Shown: positions 8,881-16,734 of the stretch, in pieces | How positions within the stretch are numbered: position 1 is the first letter of the stretch | Layout: every line of letters begins with the position of its first letter | Assembly: GCA_964532595.1 (NCBI GenBank) | Contig: CAZHIQ010000018.1 | Span: 1-64,000, forward strand | From: Chryseosolibacter sp964532595 | GTDB taxonomy: Bacteria > Bacteroidota > Bacteroidia > Cytophagales > Cyclobacteriaceae | Direction of reading: 5' to 3' | DNA: 64,000 bases | Position numbers and translations under genes: made by a program | The notes under the pieces: generated by a model | Databases searched by the model: none | The model's input: the letters and a program-made list of their open reading frames with translations, nothing else | What the model was told of the DNA's origin: nothing

Positions 8881-10385
8881 ACACTTCCTGTTTCACCGTG
8901 CGGAATCGTTACCCTAAACACTGTCCCTGCCCCTTCCACACTGTCGACAACTAAGTTTCCGTTTAAGAGTCCGGTCGCTCGCTTTACAATGGAAAGCCCG
9001 AGCCCCGTACCCTGAATATCGTTTACCGCCTTTCCCCGGAAGAAAGGTTCGAAGATGGCATCTCTTTCGTCTGCCGGTATGCCTATTCCGCGATCAGCAA
9101 CCTCAAACGTGATGGCTTCCTCATCGCGCCACACGTTAAGGTTTATTTGTTTGTGACCGGGTGAAAACTTTATCGCGTTGGCCAACAAGTTTGAGAGAAT
9201 GTTTCGCAATAGCTTGCGGTCAGTTCTAATCGTTCCCGGATTCTTGGCGCATACCAGAACTTCATGAGAATGGCGACACGCCGCGGCCGCCTCTTCAGCA
9301 GCTTCCGTTATAAAAGTCTGTACACAAACCTCTTCGGTAATTACCTTTATCCTCTCGTGTTCACCACTGCTATAGTTTAACACATCCTCGAGCAGGTGGC
9401 TCATGTAGTTTACGTGCTTCTCGATTACGGCGACCTTTTCGCTGAGCTTTTTACGGCCGATTTTCCCGGCGTTCTGCTTGATAAAATTGGTCGCGTAATC
9501 GATAGAAGAGAGAGGGCTTCTGAATTCGTGCGAAGCAATTGAGATGAAGTGTGACTTCAAGTCGGTGATCTGCTCCTTTCTGATGGGTTCCTCCGCTTTT
9601 CGAGTGAGTCGCTTGCCTTTGAGTTCAGCAAGCAATCGTCTACCGGCAAGAAGTTCGGTAATATCTTGTCCGACCAGCGTCGCGCCGATCACTTTACCAT
9701 TAGCGTTCACCCTCGGCGTTGCACTAAGAGCGAGCGTCGCCTGCCCTCCGGCGCGGGTACGGACGGGTAGTTCAAACTGACCTATGGTGTGATTAGCGAA
9801 GATCTCATTCATCAACACATCGAACTTGCCCTCGTCCCCCTCATCCAACAATACTTCAGGTAATCGCCGCGACAAAATATCCTGCTTACTCCATCCCGTC
9901 ACGCCGGCAACATGTTCGTTCCATTCGACCACATAGCCACGGGAGTCGATATGGATAACAACGGCATACGCCTGGTCAAGAACCTTCTGCATGTCGCTGG
10001 TCGCCGCACGCAACTTTCGTTCAAATATCTGGCGATCCGTAATATCACGCGCAACGATATTAATGAAGCGTAAATTCTGGTCGGGACCAACAATCGGGAC
10101 AAAGTTGAGTTCGACATAAACACTCTTTCCCTCCTCGGTACGGTGTTCGCCGAAATTCTTGACCGCCTTGAGTTGGCGACCAACGGTTTCCAGGATTTCT
10201 TCGATGTCTTTTCTGCGCTCAGGTGCCTGAATATCAAGGAAAGAAAGGCCTGTGGAAAGGGGCGTGGTGCAGATGGCCTTGTGAATTCGCTCAGCCTCTG
10301 TATTAAAGAGGACAATCCTGCCGTGAGCGTCAACAAGCGTAACCGCATCGCTCAGATTGTCCAGTATGTCTTTCAGCACATCCAT
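8877..10385 (-). CDS. Cytosolic PAS-domain sensor histidine kinase
   Basis: Soluble histidine kinase of 502 residues with no membrane helix. Two PAS domains (about 1-120 and 130-250; the second starts at QAYAVVIHIDSRG) precede a HisKA domain with phospho-acceptor His286 in ASHEFRSPLS and a HATPase domain (NLLANAIKF, VADRGIGIP, GTGLGLSIVK). PAS domains suggest an intracellular cue such as redox state or a small ligand, but no haem or flavin residue can be assigned. It is the first gene of an operon with the LuxR-type regulator, overlapping it by four bases. Confidence 0.92.
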   Translation of the reverse strand: MDVLKDILDNLSDAVTLVDAHGRIVLFNTEAERIHKAICTTPLSTGLSFLDIQAPERRKDIEEILETVGRQLKAVKNFGEHRTEEGKSVYVELNFVPIVGPDQNLRFINIVARDITDRQIFERKLRAATSDMQKVLDQAYAVVIHIDSRGYVVEWNEHVAGVTGWSKQDILSRRLPEVLLDEGDEGKFDVLMNEIFANHTIGQFELPVRTRAGGQATLALSATPRVNANGKVIGATLVGQDITELLAGRRLLAELKGKRLTRKAEEPIRKEQITDLKSHFISIASHEFRSPLSSIDYATNFIKQNAGKIGRKKLSEKVAVIEKHVNYMSHLLEDVLNYSSGEHERIKVITEEVCVQTFITEAAEEAAAACRHSHEVLVCAKNPGTIRTDRKLLRNILSNLLANAIKFSPGHKQINLNVWRDEEAITFEVADRGIGIPADERDAIFEPFFRGKAVNDIQGTGLGLSIVKRATGLLNGNLVVDSVEGAGTVFRVTIPHGETGSV

Positions 10386-10557
10386 TTCACATTCAGGTTA
10401 GGCAGCGGGAAGTCCCTGTCTGTGGGCGTGCCATGGGGCGGGACCAGTAAGCCCTTCCGGTCTCCGCTCCCCCTGGCAACCCCAACAAAACAGGAGGGTC
10501 TCCCATAATTCCTTATGAAATAAAGAAAGGGTATTCTTAAGGCATTTGAAGGTTTAT

Positions 10558-10620
10558 TTTCCCAACAGCCCTAAATTCTTTCCCAATAGACCTCATTGGC
10601 TTTCGAACCCTTTCGAACTA
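10558..10620. promoter_or_regulatory. Phased direct repeats upstream of the PAS kinase operon
   Basis: TTTCCCAACAG (10558-10568) recurs as TTTCCCAATAG (10579-10589), 21 bases apart. TTTCGAAC occurs at 10601 and 10611, 10 bases apart. Spacings of one and two helical turns are what a dimeric DNA-binding protein would use. The site lies between the TIR gene's stop and the PAS kinase start, and could be an operator. No protein can be assigned. Confidence 0.35.
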
Positions 10621-10623
10621 CCA

Positions 10624-11382
10624 TCAGTTGACCGGGTACGTGCCCAGCGCCATCTCATTCCAACTCCCTCCCGCATCTGAGGAAGCCGCTCCCCTGGCTA
10701 CATCCCCAAGGATTTCGCGGTACAAGCGCGCAGCTTCGGCGGGTGACACCTGAAGGACAATCGTAATCGGGGTGTCCGTAGAAGGATGCGCCTGTGATCG
10801 GTCACCTGTAAAAACAAAACCCGCAGGAGTGATCTGGGAAGGATACGACTGGGGACGAAAACCCATGTCACGGGCGAGAAACAGAAGATTTACTACCAGG
10901 GAAAAGGCCAGCATCGCCCAAACGCCCGACAACCAGGCCTTCCTGGGCTTGCGCAACTCCGGTTTCCGAATCTCGCGTACCAAACGGTCTACAACGTATT
11001 CGAGCCCTAAATCGGCGTTCACAGCAAACCGGTCGGCCATATGGAGATCACGCTCTTTGAGGTCATCGGGCGTCACGTTGTAAAGCACAGGCAAAATGAC
11101 TTTCCTGTCCTCAATTTCTTTCGCCAGCAGGGTGTAGAATTCGCGAATCGTCCAGTTCTTGGCCAGGTAGGTTGGGCTCAGCACCACGATTCCGTAGCGC
11201 GAGCGATTCAGGCCCCTTTCGATTGTTTTCTCGATGCTGTCACCGATGCCCAGTTCTTTGCCGGAATACCAGACCCGCAGGCCTGCCTGTTCCAGCCGGG
11301 CGCATAGTTCGTTGGCAATCGGGATTTTATCCTCAACCGCGTGAGAGATAAAAGCATCATACTCGTAGTTGTGTGTCCGCAT
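10624..11382 (-). CDS. TIR-domain protein with one membrane helix
   Basis: A 252-residue protein. Residues 8-140 form a TIR domain: YDAFISHAVEDK, then LRVWYSGKELGIGDSIEKT, then VVLSPTYL, and WTIREF, where Glu81 is at the position of the catalytic glutamate of NAD+-cleaving TIRs. A membrane helix (150-170) follows, and about 80 residues that would lie outside the cytoplasm. Bacterial TIRs mostly act as NADases or cyclic-ADPR synthases in phage defence or host interaction; activity here is inference. The ATG at 11382 was chosen over a TTG at 11403. It lies between two two-component pairs and has no known defence partner beside it. Confidence 0.85.
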   Translation of the reverse strand: MRTHNYEYDAFISHAVEDKIPIANELCARLEQAGLRVWYSGKELGIGDSIEKTIERGLNRSRYGIVVLSPTYLAKNWTIREFYTLLAKEIEDRKVILPVLYNVTPDDLKERDLHMADRFAVNADLGLEYVVDRLVREIRKPELRKPRKAWLSGVWAMLAFSLVVNLLFLARDMGFRPQSYPSQITPAGFVFTGDRSQAHPSTDTPITIVLQVSPAEAARLYREILGDVARGAASSDAGGSWNEMALGTYPVN

Positions 11383-11420
11383 TGTGTTTTTGTGTTTAAC
11401 CAATCAAAAAACACAATGCG
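11378..11420. promoter_or_regulatory. 14-bp perfect inverted repeat over the TIR start codon
   Basis: CGCATTGTGTTTTT (11378-11391) and AAAAACACAATGCG (11407-11420) are exact reverse complements separated by 15 bases. The left arm contains the ATG of the TIR gene. It can be a dimeric operator or an mRNA hairpin that blocks initiation. The core ACACAATG recurs around 14392-14461. Confidence 0.6.
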
Positions 11421-11468
11421 AGCGCCCTGGGCAAATTCAGTTTCCGAACAACACAAATTTCTTTCCGA

Positions 11469-12188
11469 CTACTTGAGAAATGTCAGTCGACTCATCAGCC
11501 CTTCGCGCAGCGACTTGCTCATTTCAAGCGCGTGCTTGCCAATCCGCACGACATTGCCGTCGATAGCCGTTATTTTTTGAATGTTCACCACATAGGACCG
11601 GTGAATGCGAACAAAATCGGGGTGGTTGATCTGCTCATAGACGTGACTCATACTCACCGATTGCATGAACGTTTTGTCTTCCGTAACGATACTGCAATAC
11701 GACCGGTCGGCGTGAAGGTACAGGATATCTTTCAGCTCGACTCTTACAAAGGTGTTGTCGCTCTTAACAAAGATATGACCCACGCGGGCCGAGGCGCGGG
11801 GGGTTCGCGTCTCATATGAATAATTGCTGAACGCGATGTCGATCGCCCGAACCAGATCTGCTTCGTTGAAAGGTTTCGTCAGATAGTTCGCCGGACGTGT
11901 CTGCTTCGCCCGGTTTACCGTAGCCGCATCGGCGAGATCGCTCAGGTAGATGATCGGCAACTGGAAGCGATCCTGGATCATATACCCCGTAGAAATACCA
12001 TCCAACGCACCCGCAAGCCTGATGTCAAGAAGAACAAGATCTGGGCGGTTTGCCTCAAGATAGACGAGCGCTTCCTCCCCACTTTCACAAATGTTCACGA
12101 CTTCAAAGTGATGACGCTCCAGTTTGCTGGCAATATCCTCCGCGATGAGAGCCGAGTCTTCAACAACCAATACGCTGATCTTGCTCAT
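11469..12188 (-). CDS. LytTR-family response regulator
   Basis: Response regulator of 239 residues. The receiver (1-120) has acidic residues VVEDS and phospho-acceptor Asp55 in LLDIRLAG; residues 135-237 form a LytTR DNA-binding domain (DILYLHADRSYCSIVTED, FVRIHRSYVVNI). LytTR proteins bind paired direct repeats upstream of promoters. Only one base separates its ATG from the stop of the upstream TPR kinase, so the two are a cognate, translationally coupled pair. The adjacent TIR gene lies 86 bases downstream in the same direction, making read-through or direct control possible. Confidence 0.95.
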   Translation of the reverse strand: MSKISVLVVEDSALIAEDIASKLERHHFEVVNICESGEEALVYLEANRPDLVLLDIRLAGALDGISTGYMIQDRFQLPIIYLSDLADAATVNRAKQTRPANYLTKPFNEADLVRAIDIAFSNYSYETRTPRASARVGHIFVKSDNTFVRVELKDILYLHADRSYCSIVTEDKTFMQSVSMSHVYEQINHPDFVRIHRSYVVNIQKITAIDGNVVRIGKHALEMSKSLREGLMSRLTFLK

Positions 12189-12189
12189 G

Positions 12190-14079
12190 TCAGATGGGGA
12201 TGTTGAGTTCGTATGTCGTACCGTTGTCGGTGTTGACGTTCAGACTTCCTTTGAGCTCCTTGATGAGCGTGTTAACGATCTTCATACCGAAGGTCTTCCG
12301 TTGCTTCTCGTCAACAACGGGCATCCCCGCGCCATTATCCCGTATGCGAATATTCAGGGCATTTACGTCGGGAAAACCAAGATCTATCGCCAGCCTCGGG
12401 TTGGGTTGGTTCGCATAGGCATGTTTGAATGCATTACTTATCAACTCATTCAGAATAAGCCCGAGGGGAATCGCCTTGTCGACATCGATGCTGATTTCCT
12501 TTATTTCCAGGTCGAGTTTGAAGTTCTTTTCGTGATAACCGTATGAATACACCAGGTACTGTATCAACTCCGTGATATACTCTTTTATGTCGACAGTTCT
12601 GTTTTGATCTACGGTGTAGAGCTTTCGGTGAATCAACGCCATGGCGTTAATTCTGCTTTCGCTGCTCTTTACCGCCCGAATGGCTGTATCGTCCGTCAGC
12701 TGCTGTGACTGAAGGCTGAGAAGACTCGAGAGGATCTGAAGGTTGTTTTTGACACGGTGATGAAGTTCACGGAGCAGGAGTTCAATGTGCTTTTTGTTGC
12801 GCCGTACAACACGGAAGTTGTGGTAAACCAGGCCGACGATGACAAGTACAAGAACCACGGCTACAGCCAGCATCCGTACCAGTAAGTTCTTCCGCTCGAG
12901 TTGTACAGCGCGGAGTAATCCTTCCTTTTCAAGAAGAGCGATACGGTCTTCCTTCTTCAGCGACTCGTATCGGGTTTGCATTTCCGCGAGCGACTGCGCT
13001 TTTTCGCGGTTGAGGATGCTGTCCTTCACAACGAGAAGACGCTCACTATAGGCCAATGCCGCATCCGGTTGGTTTGACTTCTTGTGAAGAACCACCCTGA
13101 GGTTATAAATGTCCTTCAGTTGCTCAAGCAGCTGCAGGGATGTCGCCATCGCCTCGGCTACTTTTAATTCCTTGTCTGCATCATTGATTTGACCGCGCTG
13201 GATATGAACGTCAGCAAGGTTGATGCGCGCGTTGATCTGTCCAATCCGGTCGTTAGTACTGAGCCGAATCGCGAGTGCCTGCTGAAGGAAACTTTCTGCC
13301 TCATTCAGCTTTCCACTTCGAAGCATGACCTCACCAATGTTGTTCAGGGCCACGGCCTCCCCTCCCTTGTCGCCAAACGAGCGCCTGATAGTAAGTGTTC
13401 GGCGATAGTTCGCCAGCGCGCTATCATACAATCCTAACGCATTGTACACGTTCCCGATGTTGTTATAAGAAGACGAAACGGCCTGATCAAGTTTCAGCGT
13501 CTGCCGAACTTCAAGAGCTTTGTAGTGGTAATTCAATGCCGAATTCAGGTCGCCAATCCGGGAGTAGACATTTCCCATCGTATTGTACGCCGAGGCCAGG
13601 TGGGTGGATGCCGGACCTTTCTCTAGCCGATGCGAAGCTTCTAGCAGGTAACCCAGCGACTTCTCGTATAGCCCCTTCTCTTTGTAGAGAATCCCCAGGT
13701 TGACCATGACACTGCTCAACATGGTTGAATCCTGTGATCTTCGATAATGACCCGCGGCCTGGTCGTAGTAATATATACTGCTGTCCAGGTGCCCGCTTTG
13801 AAAGTATATAACGCCAAGATTGTTCAGCGCCTGAGCAATATGATCATCGCGTTGAACTATCCGAGCATGGTGAAGTGCCTTCAGATAGGTTACACGGGCA
13901 CTGTCATAAACGCGACGGGAAAGATAGTCATAGCCCCTTTCAAGCAGGTGAAGCGACAAAGTATCAGTTGCCAGCTCCGGATTTGTAATTGATTGCGGCA
14001 ACGGCGCGCCCCCGGCGGTTGTAACCGCCGAAAAACTTAACGCGAGAAATAAATAATGGGTGAGAAAGCGCCAAACCAC
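12190..14079 (-). CDS. TPR-repeat histidine kinase of the HisKA_2 type
   Basis: Sensor kinase of 629 residues. It has a signal peptide, about seven tetratricopeptide repeats (50-360), a membrane helix (about 405-425), a HisKA_2 domain with ELHHRVKNNLQ (His440/441) and a C-terminal HATPase with NELISNAFKHA and RDNGAGMP. The periplasmic TPRs would sense the signal and phosphorylate the LytTR regulator encoded one base downstream. No ATG is in frame near the start. GTG at 14079 was chosen because it yields a clean signal peptide and lies after the terminator at 14131-14160; a TTG at 14133 would read through that terminator's T-run. Confidence 0.85.
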   Translation of the reverse strand: MVWRFLTHYLFLALSFSAVTTAGGAPLPQSITNPELATDTLSLHLLERGYDYLSRRVYDSARVTYLKALHHARIVQRDDHIAQALNNLGVIYFQSGHLDSSIYYYDQAAGHYRRSQDSTMLSSVMVNLGILYKEKGLYEKSLGYLLEASHRLEKGPASTHLASAYNTMGNVYSRIGDLNSALNYHYKALEVRQTLKLDQAVSSSYNNIGNVYNALGLYDSALANYRRTLTIRRSFGDKGGEAVALNNIGEVMLRSGKLNEAESFLQQALAIRLSTNDRIGQINARINLADVHIQRGQINDADKELKVAEAMATSLQLLEQLKDIYNLRVVLHKKSNQPDAALAYSERLLVVKDSILNREKAQSLAEMQTRYESLKKEDRIALLEKEGLLRAVQLERKNLLVRMLAVAVVLVLVIVGLVYHNFRVVRRNKKHIELLLRELHHRVKNNLQILSSLLSLQSQQLTDDTAIRAVKSSESRINAMALIHRKLYTVDQNRTVDIKEYITELIQYLVYSYGYHEKNFKLDLEIKEISIDVDKAIPLGLILNELISNAFKHAYANQPNPRLAIDLGFPDVNALNIRIRDNGAGMPVVDEKQRKTFGMKIVNTLIKELKGSLNVNTDNGTTYELNIPI

Positions 14080-14130
14080 CTTTTTTCTTGTAGAAGAAAG
14101 AAATATCGGTAAAATCCGGCATAAAAATAA

Positions 14131-14160
14131 CAAAAAAAGGCCGGCGTGAATTCGCCGGCC
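14131..14160 (-). terminator. Rho-independent terminator after the 59-aa lipoprotein gene
   Basis: GGCCGGCG and CGCCGGCC form a perfect 8-bp stem around TGAATT (14139-14160). On the minus strand it is followed by a run of seven T. It closes the short lipoprotein gene just upstream and separates it from the TPR kinase. Confidence 0.85.
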
Positions 14161-14177
14161 TCAATCGTGTAAGGTTA

Positions 14178-14357
14178 TTATCCAATCTGCAGGGAATCAG
14201 TGACACTGTTCGGCCTCGGCTTCGGGGGAATAATGATGGGCGTATCGTCGTCTTCGCCTCCGCTCTGCGGCGTAACATCAATTTCGCTACAAGCTGATGC
14301 AAAAAAGAATAGGACGAAAGCCAGACCGAGAGACAGTTTTTTCAGTGTTTTCTTCAT
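14178..14357 (-). CDS. Small lipoprotein, 59 aa, function unknown
   Basis: ATG at 14357 to TAA at 14178. The protein has a lysine-rich N-terminus, a hydrophobic stretch and a lipobox ASAC with Cys23. The mature peptide of 37 residues is rich in acidic and proline residues (GGEDDDTPIIIPPKPRP), suggesting an unfolded surface tail. A strong terminator follows, so it is a complete transcription unit. Its leader, TTTAAACACTAGCACAATG, resembles that of the TIR gene, hinting at shared control. Family not recognised. Confidence 0.7.
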   Translation of the reverse strand: MKKTLKKLSLGLAFVLFFFASACSEIDVTPQSGGEDDDTPIIIPPKPRPNSVTDSLQIG

Positions 14358-14391
14358 TGTGCTAGTGTTTAAAGTGGGTTTACGTTTCTTT

Positions 14392-14461
14392 GCATTGTGT
14401 ACCCTCCCCTGCGCCCAACCCCCGAGGGGTCGGGCTCAGAAAGGGACTTTAAACACAATGC
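14392..14461. promoter_or_regulatory. Second copy of the ACACAATGC inverted repeat
   Basis: GCATTGTGT (14392-14400) and ACACAATGC (14453-14461) face each other across 52 bases of GC-rich sequence containing short hairpins. The region is the divergent intergenic space between the small lipoprotein and the gene at 14589. The same 9-bp core forms the repeat over the TIR start, so one regulator may act at both. Confidence 0.45.
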
Positions 14462-14588
14462 GGTCTTCAAAAGACACATGCAAAGATGTCCCTGCGGAGA
14501 GGCCCGGGAAGAACCGTCCCCTGGCCTTGTGTTCCCCGATTTTTCCCTTGTTTTCCCGAATTGTTCCCTGTTTGCATATCTTGTCTGT

Positions 14589-15359
14589 ATGAAAGTGAAT
14601 GTGCGCCATCTCCGACGCATGCTTTCGCATCTCTCGGAAAAAACGGGCGAATCGCTCGATCGCAGCGGATTGCGGAATATGGCCTCCGAAATCGGTGGCA
14701 TTTCAGAAGACTATCTGTACAAGAAGATATTTTATGAGATAAGAGACCTGTCGGACGACCATGAACTAAGCCTGCGCGACGCGCAACTCAACTCGGTGGC
14801 TCGCTACCTTGGCTTTCCTCACGCCGCTGGAATGGTCGCCTTTTTCGAACGCCCGGCCAATGAACAACTCCAGAGTTTGCTGGGGAACTACTACCTCTAT
14901 GTCCGGCAAAATTCATCGCGGGGACTTGTATTTCAATCTCCGGTAACCATCCTGGAGACGGGAGAAAAATTGCTTATGCGAATGACCGGTCCTTCATTGG
15001 TCTACGAAGGCGAGCCGGAAATTCGGCAAGGCTGCCTGTTTGTCCACCTGGTTTCCCGCGAATACAAATCATTTTACCACGTATACAAGGTAGGCACGCG
15101 GCGTAGCCCCGCCGTTATCCAGGGCATATTCACAGGTGTGTCCACCGCATTTGATCCCATTGGTGGGCGCAGCGTGCTTGTGCGGGTAGAGCTTCCGCTC
15201 AGCGATATGCAAAACCACGCATTCACGCTGGACGAACTCGCGCAAGCCCCGGATGCAAACAAGCAGCGACTGGCCCGTTACTTCCGTGAATACGGAAAAA
15301 ACAACCTCGCCATCAACAGGGTTATCAGCTTTGCCTCTGATGACCTGGACGAAGAATAA
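14589..15359 (+). CDS. Conserved-looking protein with a regulator-like N-terminus, function unknown
   Basis: A 256-residue soluble protein. The first ~70 residues are helical and charged (LSEKTGESLDRSGLRNMASE) and look like a small DNA-binding or adaptor domain. Residues 90-220 are beta-rich and begin with GNYYLYVRQNSSRG, ending FDPIGGRSVLVRVELP. I have a general memory of similar two-part proteins in Bacteroidota but no function. The frame is open 192 bases further upstream; ATG 14589 was chosen because the upstream part is low-quality Pro/Cys-rich sequence. It ends nine bases before the Tat hydrolase gene, so both may share a transcript. Confidence 0.65.
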   Translation: MKVNVRHLRRMLSHLSEKTGESLDRSGLRNMASEIGGISEDYLYKKIFYEIRDLSDDHELSLRDAQLNSVARYLGFPHAAGMVAFFERPANEQLQSLLGNYYLYVRQNSSRGLVFQSPVTILETGEKLLMRMTGPSLVYEGEPEIRQGCLFVHLVSREYKSFYHVYKVGTRRSPAVIQGIFTGVSTAFDPIGGRSVLVRVELPLSDMQNHAFTLDELAQAPDANKQRLARYFREYGKNNLAINRVISFASDDLDEE

Positions 15360-15367
15360 ACAATGAC

Positions 15368-16633
15368 ATGAGCTTCAATCGTCGAAATTTCATCAAAGGC
15401 CTGAGCGCAGGAACTCTGCTGGCTGGAACAGCTTCGAGCCTTAACGCTATGGACGACTTTCTCCCATCATCAGAAATGATACAACGCATGAATCCCACCG
15501 ACAAATCAATCATCGGTCCCTATGGCCCCTGGGCAGTAAGTCACATGAAGGACACGCCTCCGCGTTCCTTCCGGAGTAACGCCTACCGCCAAGTGGAAGA
15601 ATGGACAAAAGAGACGCGCAAATTCGTGCTGGAAAAAATGGCTGTCCCTCCAGTCGGACCGCTCCCCACTGTCAGGGTTGCAGGGCAATGGACGTTCGAA
15701 GACCTCCACGTCGAAGAACTTACCTGGTCGTTGCCCTATGGTCGTCCCACTCAGGCCCTGCTGCTCAAACCCGCCAATGCGGTTGGCAAACTTCCCGGCA
15801 TCCTGGCTTTTCACGACCACGGAGGAAACAAGTTCTTCGGAATTGAGAAGATCACGCGTACCCGCGCCGACCAGCACCCCCTGATGAAAGACCATCAGGA
15901 ATGGTATTATGAAGGGACGGCCTGGGCCAACGAAGTTGCCCGACGTGGTTATGCCGTTCTTATATCCGACGCCTTTACCTTCGCAAGTCGCCGTGTCCAT
16001 CTCAGCGATGTACCCGACGAAATCCGCCGTGGCGTACCCGACGAAAACCGCGAACAACCAGAAACCATTGAAGCTTACAACGCCTGGGCGAGTAACCATG
16101 AGCACATTATGGCGAAGTCGCTGCTCAGCGCGGGCATGACCTGGCCGGGTGTCTTTTTCGCTGAAGACCGGGTGGCGCTCGATATTCTCTGCAGCCGTCC
16201 GGATGTTGACAACACCCGGATTGGCTGCGGCGGACTGTCGGGTGGCGGATTGCGTACCGTCATGATGGGAGGGCTTGACCCGCGGATAAAGTGTGCGGTT
16301 TGTGTGGGCTTTATGTCGACCTGGAAAGATTTCGCGCTGAACAAATCATGGACCCACACCTGGATGACGTACATTCCGGGTGTGCCGCCCGCGCTTGACT
16401 TTCCTGAAATACTCGGTCTGCGGGCGCCTTTACCTACCCTTGTCCAAAACGATGAACACGACGCCCTGTACACGCTACCGGAGATGAAGCGCGCCGATGA
16501 CATCCTGAGGGAGACTTTCAATAAGGCAAACGCCTTAGATCGCTATCGCGGATCGTTCTATCCGGGACGTCATAAGTTTGACCGTGCCATGCAAAAAGAA
16601 GCATTCGAATGGTTCGATCAGTGGCTGCGATAG
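15368..16633 (+). CDS. Tat-exported alpha/beta hydrolase
   Basis: A 421-residue hydrolase with a twin-arginine signal (NRRNFIKGLSAG, residues 4-15), so it is exported folded. The oxyanion region is HDHGG and the nucleophile elbow is GGLSGGGLRT. Candidate acid and base lie in QNDEHDA and GRHKFD. The lid region between about 200 and 260 is rich in charged residues. It belongs to the dienelactone hydrolase / acetylxylan esterase-like group; substrate unknown. It lies directly after the regulator-like gene and about 100 bases before GH109, and fits a periplasmic carbohydrate-processing role. Confidence 0.8.
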   Translation: MSFNRRNFIKGLSAGTLLAGTASSLNAMDDFLPSSEMIQRMNPTDKSIIGPYGPWAVSHMKDTPPRSFRSNAYRQVEEWTKETRKFVLEKMAVPPVGPLPTVRVAGQWTFEDLHVEELTWSLPYGRPTQALLLKPANAVGKLPGILAFHDHGGNKFFGIEKITRTRADQHPLMKDHQEWYYEGTAWANEVARRGYAVLISDAFTFASRRVHLSDVPDEIRRGVPDENREQPETIEAYNAWASNHEHIMAKSLLSAGMTWPGVFFAEDRVALDILCSRPDVDNTRIGCGGLSGGGLRTVMMGGLDPRIKCAVCVGFMSTWKDFALNKSWTHTWMTYIPGVPPALDFPEILGLRAPLPTLVQNDEHDALYTLPEMKRADDILRETFNKANALDRYRGSFYPGRHKFDRAMQKEAFEWFDQWLR

Positions 16634-16666
16634 TCGCCGTGGTCGCTCCTTCCATCACAATTGCCG

Positions 16667-16696
16667 TTGAATTGTTGGGGTGAATCAATAACTTTA
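16667..16696 (+). promoter_or_regulatory. Candidate promoter for the GH109 gene
   Basis: TTG at 16667-16669 is followed after 19 bases by TAACTTTA (16689-16696), one base from the Bacteroidota -7 consensus TAnnTTTG. The ATG of the GH109 gene is 39 bases further on. Spacing fits known Bacteroidota promoters. Confidence 0.4.
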
Positions 16697-16734
16697 GCGC
16701 ACATCATTTACACTAACCAGTAATAAGAATAATT

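Noticed and set aside
10387..10507. 37-codon minus-strand frame between the TIR and PAS-kinase genes (starting MGDPPVLLGLPGG)
   Set aside because: Gly/Pro/Arg-rich with no hydrophobic or domain pattern; may be chance in GC-rich leader DNA.
14458..14592. 44-codon frame starting at the ACACAATG motif on the plus strand
   Set aside because: Composition is Pro/Cys-rich and it overlaps the start of the better-supported gene at 14589; only the leader motif is of interest.
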